Source of the DNA: Bacteroidota bacterium
GTDB lineage: Bacteria > Bacteroidota > Bacteroidia > Chitinophagales > LD1
Length of the DNA: 9,713 nucleotides
Assembly (NCBI GenBank): GCA_003165135.1
Contig: PLSN01000091.1
Location: 1-9,713 of the forward strand
Direction of reading: 5' to 3'
The notes under the pieces are model-generated. The model was not told the origin of the DNA. It was given only the letters and a program-made list of their open reading frames with translations, and did no database searches. Both the position numbers and the translations under genes were made by a program. Numbering within the stretch: the stretch's first letter is position 1; each line of letters starts with the position of its first letter. Shown here one piece after another: positions 7,435-9,713 of the stretch.

Positions 7435-7443
7435 TTATTAATT
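7413..7443. repeat. 7-bp tandem repeat array (ATTATCA) in the divergent nadD / RNA methyltransferase gap
   Basis: The plus strand reads ATTATCA three times (7413-7419, 7420-7426, 7427-7433), then ATTATTA (7434-7440) and a partial ATT (7441-7443). The copies are perfect except for the fourth, which has T for C at position 6. The array occupies almost half of the 67 bp between the two divergent starts. On the minus strand each perfect unit carries a TTG. Confidence 0.9.
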
Positions 7444-7450
7444 GCTACTC

Positions 7451-8242
7451 ATGCTTATCACCAGCCCGCAAAACCCTAAAATAAAAGTACTGAAGAAACT
7501 TGACAAGGCCTCTGAACGCCGTGAGCAGGGTGTTTTTGTGATCGAGGGCCTGAGGGAATTATGCCTGGCTGATCAGGCTGGATATGAAATCACACAGTTA
7601 TTCATATGTGAGGAGTTGCTTGTGTCTGATGAAACGTATAGCATCGGAAAATGCAAACTGGAGGGCTCAGAAATATATACTATCACAAAGGAAGTATATG
7701 AATCTATTGCTTACCGCGGTACGACCGAAGGCGTCATCGCAACTGCTAAACCTAAGGAGCATTCACTTGACAGCCTCAAGCTTTCTGTCAATCCACTTAT
7801 CCTCGTCATCGAAGGTGTCGAAAAACCCGGCAATCTCGGCGCTATGCTCCGTACATGCGATGCAGTGGGAGTAGATGCAGTGATAGTATGCGATACTAAA
7901 ACTGATATATACAATCCAAACGTAGTCCGCTCGGGCATCGGGACTGTTTTTACCAATCAGATAGCTATCGCATCTACCGCAGATGTGATCAGTTTTTTAA
8001 AAGATAAGGGAGTTAAAGCTTATGCAGCTGATCTCACTGCGACACAAGATTATTATCATAAGGACCTGTCTAAACCGACTGCGGTCGTAGTAGGTGATGA
8101 AGCCACGGGATTGTCATCTGAATGGGTGCAAGCAGCAGATGAGAGGGTCAAAATACAGATGCTGGGCCGGATAGATTCTCTCAATGTATCCGTGAGTGCA
8201 GCGGTTTTGCTGTACGAGGCATTAAGGCAGCGATCTGCATAA
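7451..8242 (+). CDS. TrmH/SpoU-family RNA 2'-O-methyltransferase
   Basis: The protein transfers a methyl group from S-adenosylmethionine to a ribose 2'-OH of rRNA or tRNA in the cytoplasm. Of its 263 residues, 1-100 form the L30e-like RNA-binding part, with ITSPQNPKIKVLKKL and GVFVIEGLRELCLA, typical of the SpoU substrate-binding domain. The SPOUT knot catalytic domain follows. Motif 1 is VEKPGNLGAMLRTCDA (N128), motif 2 is VVVGDEATGLS (G215, E217), and motif 3 is MLGRIDSLNVSVSAA (N245). All three are intact. The exact target (23S rRNA as for RlmB, or a tRNA) cannot be read from the sequence. The frame is open from a TTG at 7442, but the ATG at 7451 gives the normal MLITSPQNP start and lies outside the repeat array. 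I see no convincing -7 box on this strand. Confidence 0.93.
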   Translation: MLITSPQNPKIKVLKKLDKASERREQGVFVIEGLRELCLADQAGYEITQLFICEELLVSDETYSIGKCKLEGSEIYTITKEVYESIAYRGTTEGVIATAKPKEHSLDSLKLSVNPLILVIEGVEKPGNLGAMLRTCDAVGVDAVIVCDTKTDIYNPNVVRSGIGTVFTNQIAIASTADVISFLKDKGVKAYAADLTATQDYYHKDLSKPTAVVVGDEATGLSSEWVQAADERVKIQMLGRIDSLNVSVSAAVLLYEALRQRSA

Positions 8243-8255
8243 ACTTGAATGGCTG

Positions 8256-8287
8256 AGTTTTAACAATTGGCTTCACAACGTAAAACT
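8256..8287 (+). terminator. Weak AT-rich inverted repeat after the RNA methyltransferase gene, possible terminator
   Basis: AGTTTTA (8256-8262) and TAAAACT (8281-8287) are perfect 7-bp inverted repeats with an 18-base loop, followed by TTC. The stem has one G-C pair and a long loop, and only a short T run follows, so stability would be low. It is the only candidate terminator I found in this 114-bp gap, which otherwise holds only a possible -7 box for the next gene. Confidence 0.2.
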
Positions 8288-8332
8288 TTCACAAAAAAGC
8301 ATTGTTACCTTAATGTTATCAATGATTTTCCC

Positions 8333-8340
8333 CATATTTG
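8333..8340 (+). promoter_or_regulatory. Possible -7 box upstream of the secreted hydrolase gene
   Basis: CATATTTG differs from the Bacteroidota -7 consensus TAnnTTTG at one of six fixed bases. It would give a leader of about 10 nt before the ATG at 8357. No TTG is found 17-21 bp upstream, so the assignment is weak. Confidence 0.3.
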
Positions 8341-8356
8341 ATTACAAATTAAGGTA

Positions 8357-9713
8357 ATGAAAAAAATAGTTGTACTCTCTCTATTTGTGCTGTCATTTTC
8401 TGCTTCTTTTTCTCAGAGGATCATCAATAAAATATGGCTTCAGACATTTACTACCCTGGAGATAGACTCTATTCTCAATGCTAATGGAGTCCCTAATATA
8501 TTCAACATTCAATATGACATAGATGTATACAGGCTGGACTATAATACTGTCAGTTATGACAGTTCAGCGACTACTGCTTCCGGTATGATGGCTGTACCTA
8601 GAAATACTACTTGTAAGTTCCCAACGATAATGTATGAACACGGTACTGAAAGCGCTAAACTCGAAGCGCCGTCCTATCTCAGTGGTGAGGAACCGGTGAT
8701 CGGTATGGTATTGGCATCTATAGGATATGTAGCGATAGAGCCGGATTATCTTGGTCTCGGTGATGGTCCGGGCCTCAGCCCATATCAGCATGTAGAGACG
8801 GAGGCTAGTGCCTCAATAGATATGCTGCGCTCTGTCAGGGAATATTGTGACTCGGCAGGTATCCGTCGCAACGGGCAGCTTTTTCTAATGGGCTACTCTC
8901 AGGGCGGGCATGCATGTATGGCTACTCACCGCGCTATACAGAACCAGCTCAATGGTGAGTTTACGGTCACAGCTGCCGTACCTATGTCCGGTGCTTATGA
9001 CATGTCCGGTGTCATGATCAATACCATGCTGTCTGATACACCCTATTCTCAGCCGGGCTATCTGGCTGATCTGGTCATCTCCTGGAATCCTATCTACCAT
9101 TTGTATGACTCTATACAGCAGGCATTCATTGCACCATATGATACTACTTTGCCGCCATTGCTGGATGGCAATTATGGCATTGGCTCACTCAATAATGCCA
9201 TGCCAAATGTGCCAAAACGTATTTTCACTGCATCCGAGCTGGATACATTTACTAATGACCCCACCTCCAGGGTCAGACAAGCGCTCGCTGCCAACGATAT
9301 TTATGACTGGCTGCCGCTCTGCCCTGTCAGGATACTTTTCTGCATGGCTGACCAGTATGTGCCGTATATGAACTCAGTCGTCGCTATCAATAAACTCCGT
9401 CAGAATGGTTGTACGCAGTGCGATACCTTCGATGTCAATCCGCTATTGAACCATGTGCCATGTGCGCAGTATGCGATCCTGAATGCGACTTCATTCTTTG
9501 CTACGTTTGCGCATATAGATAGCTGTAATGAGATACTCCGCATCAGTAATGTGCTAGACAATGCCATCGTCACGGTCTATCCAAATCCCGCTAAGGACAA
9601 ATTGAACATAGAGGCTTATTTTACAGATCAGACACTCACCGCTGATATCTATGATATGACGGGCAGGCCAATAAGCGAAATAGGTCTCAATAATGGGATA
9701 AATATCGTCACAC
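8357..9713 (+). CDS. Secreted alpha/beta-hydrolase (lipase/esterase-like) with T9SS type A sorting domain; 3' end outside window
   Basis: The frame is open from the ATG at 8357 to the right edge (452 codons). It starts with a signal peptide, MKKIVVLSLFVLSFSASFS, and a predicted cleavage before Q20. The hydrolase part has YEHGT (H95-G96, likely oxyanion region), IEPDYLGLG, and GYSQGGHA with nucleophile S181. It also has FCMADQYVP with D332 and LLNHVPC with H366, completing a Ser-Asp-His triad; D and H are assigned by order and context. The pattern PDYxGLG followed by GYSQGG resembles secretory lipases. From about residue 400 a type A T9SS sorting domain begins, with VYPNPAKDKLNIE (V407-P411 first) and ADIYDMTGR. 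About 15-25 residues of this domain should lie past the edge. The protein is probably released or attached at the surface; the substrate (ester or lipid) is not determined. It starts 114 bp after the methyltransferase gene. Confidence 0.9.
   Translation, partial: MKKIVVLSLFVLSFSASFSQRIINKIWLQTFTTLEIDSILNANGVPNIFNIQYDIDVYRLDYNTVSYDSSATTASGMMAVPRNTTCKFPTIMYEHGTESAKLEAPSYLSGEEPVIGMVLASIGYVAIEPDYLGLGDGPGLSPYQHVETEASASIDMLRSVREYCDSAGIRRNGQLFLMGYSQGGHACMATHRAIQNQLNGEFTVTAAVPMSGAYDMSGVMINTMLSDTPYSQPGYLADLVISWNPIYHLYDSIQQAFIAPYDTTLPPLLDGNYGIGSLNNAMPNVPKRIFTASELDTFTNDPTSRVRQALAANDIYDWLPLCPVRILFCMADQYVPYMNSVVAINKLRQNGCTQCDTFDVNPLLNHVPCAQYAILNATSFFATFAHIDSCNEILRISNVLDNAIVTVYPNPAKDKLNIEAYFTDQTLTADIYDMTGRPISEIGLNNGINIVT

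Noticed and set aside
9105..9371. Plus-strand 88-codon frame inside the secreted hydrolase
   Set aside because: It is out of frame with the continuous hydrolase frame that carries the GYSQGG motif and the sorting domain.
1..9713. Defence island, toxin-antitoxin, CRISPR or mobile element
   Set aside because: I looked on both strands for transposase, integrase, small paired ORFs and spaced repeats. Every sizeable frame is explained by a housekeeping or secreted-protein gene, and the only repeats are the two short heptamer arrays.

Overview
The window looks like chromosomal DNA from a member of the Bacteroidota, probably a gliding or environmental lineage near Chitinophagales/Saprospirales; the exact taxon is inference. 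Three things support this. Two secreted proteins carry the two known kinds of type IX secretion (T9SS) C-terminal sorting domain. Some upstream regions have the Bacteroidota -7 box TAnnTTTG, and most start codons lack a Shine-Dalgarno sequence. There is also a lipoprotein resembling a Bacteroidota glutaminyl cyclase. Apart from the genes cut by the window edges, every reading frame is intact. I see no rRNA, tRNA, CRISPR, insertion sequence or phage gene, and the longest gap without a gene is 114 bp (8243-8356).

Layout. Positions 2-841 are the 3' end of a large surface protein with Ig/PKD-like modules and a type B (gliding-motility-associated) sorting domain. Then come anmK (885-1958, recycling of anhydro-MurNAc), an NAD-dependent epimerase/reductase of the extended SDR family (2033-3040), a membrane-anchored endonuclease/exonuclease/phosphatase protein (3091-4182), cysS (4236-5729) and an M28-family lipoprotein resembling glutaminyl-peptide cyclotransferase (5795-6808), all on the plus strand. 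nadD (6811-7383, minus) converges on the M28 gene with only 2 bp between the stop codons. It diverges from a TrmH/SpoU rRNA or tRNA 2'-O-methyltransferase (7451-8242, plus). The window ends in a plus-strand secreted alpha/beta-hydrolase (lipase/esterase-like) with a type A sorting domain (8357 to the edge).

How the parts relate. Most genes are housekeeping: NAD synthesis, Cys-tRNA charging, RNA modification and wall recycling. They do not form one pathway. The clearest functional link is between the M28 cyclase and exported proteins: the terminal hydrolase has a predicted signal-peptide cleavage site that would leave glutamine at position +1, the kind of substrate such a cyclase converts to pyroglutamate.

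The most interesting non-coding signal is a pair of degenerate 7-bp tandem repeat arrays (5728-5762 and 7413-7443). In the second, the repeat puts a TTG exactly 19 bp upstream of a perfect TAnnTTTG box facing nadD, so the array itself seems to form the -33 part of that promoter. I found no convincing new multi-gene system.
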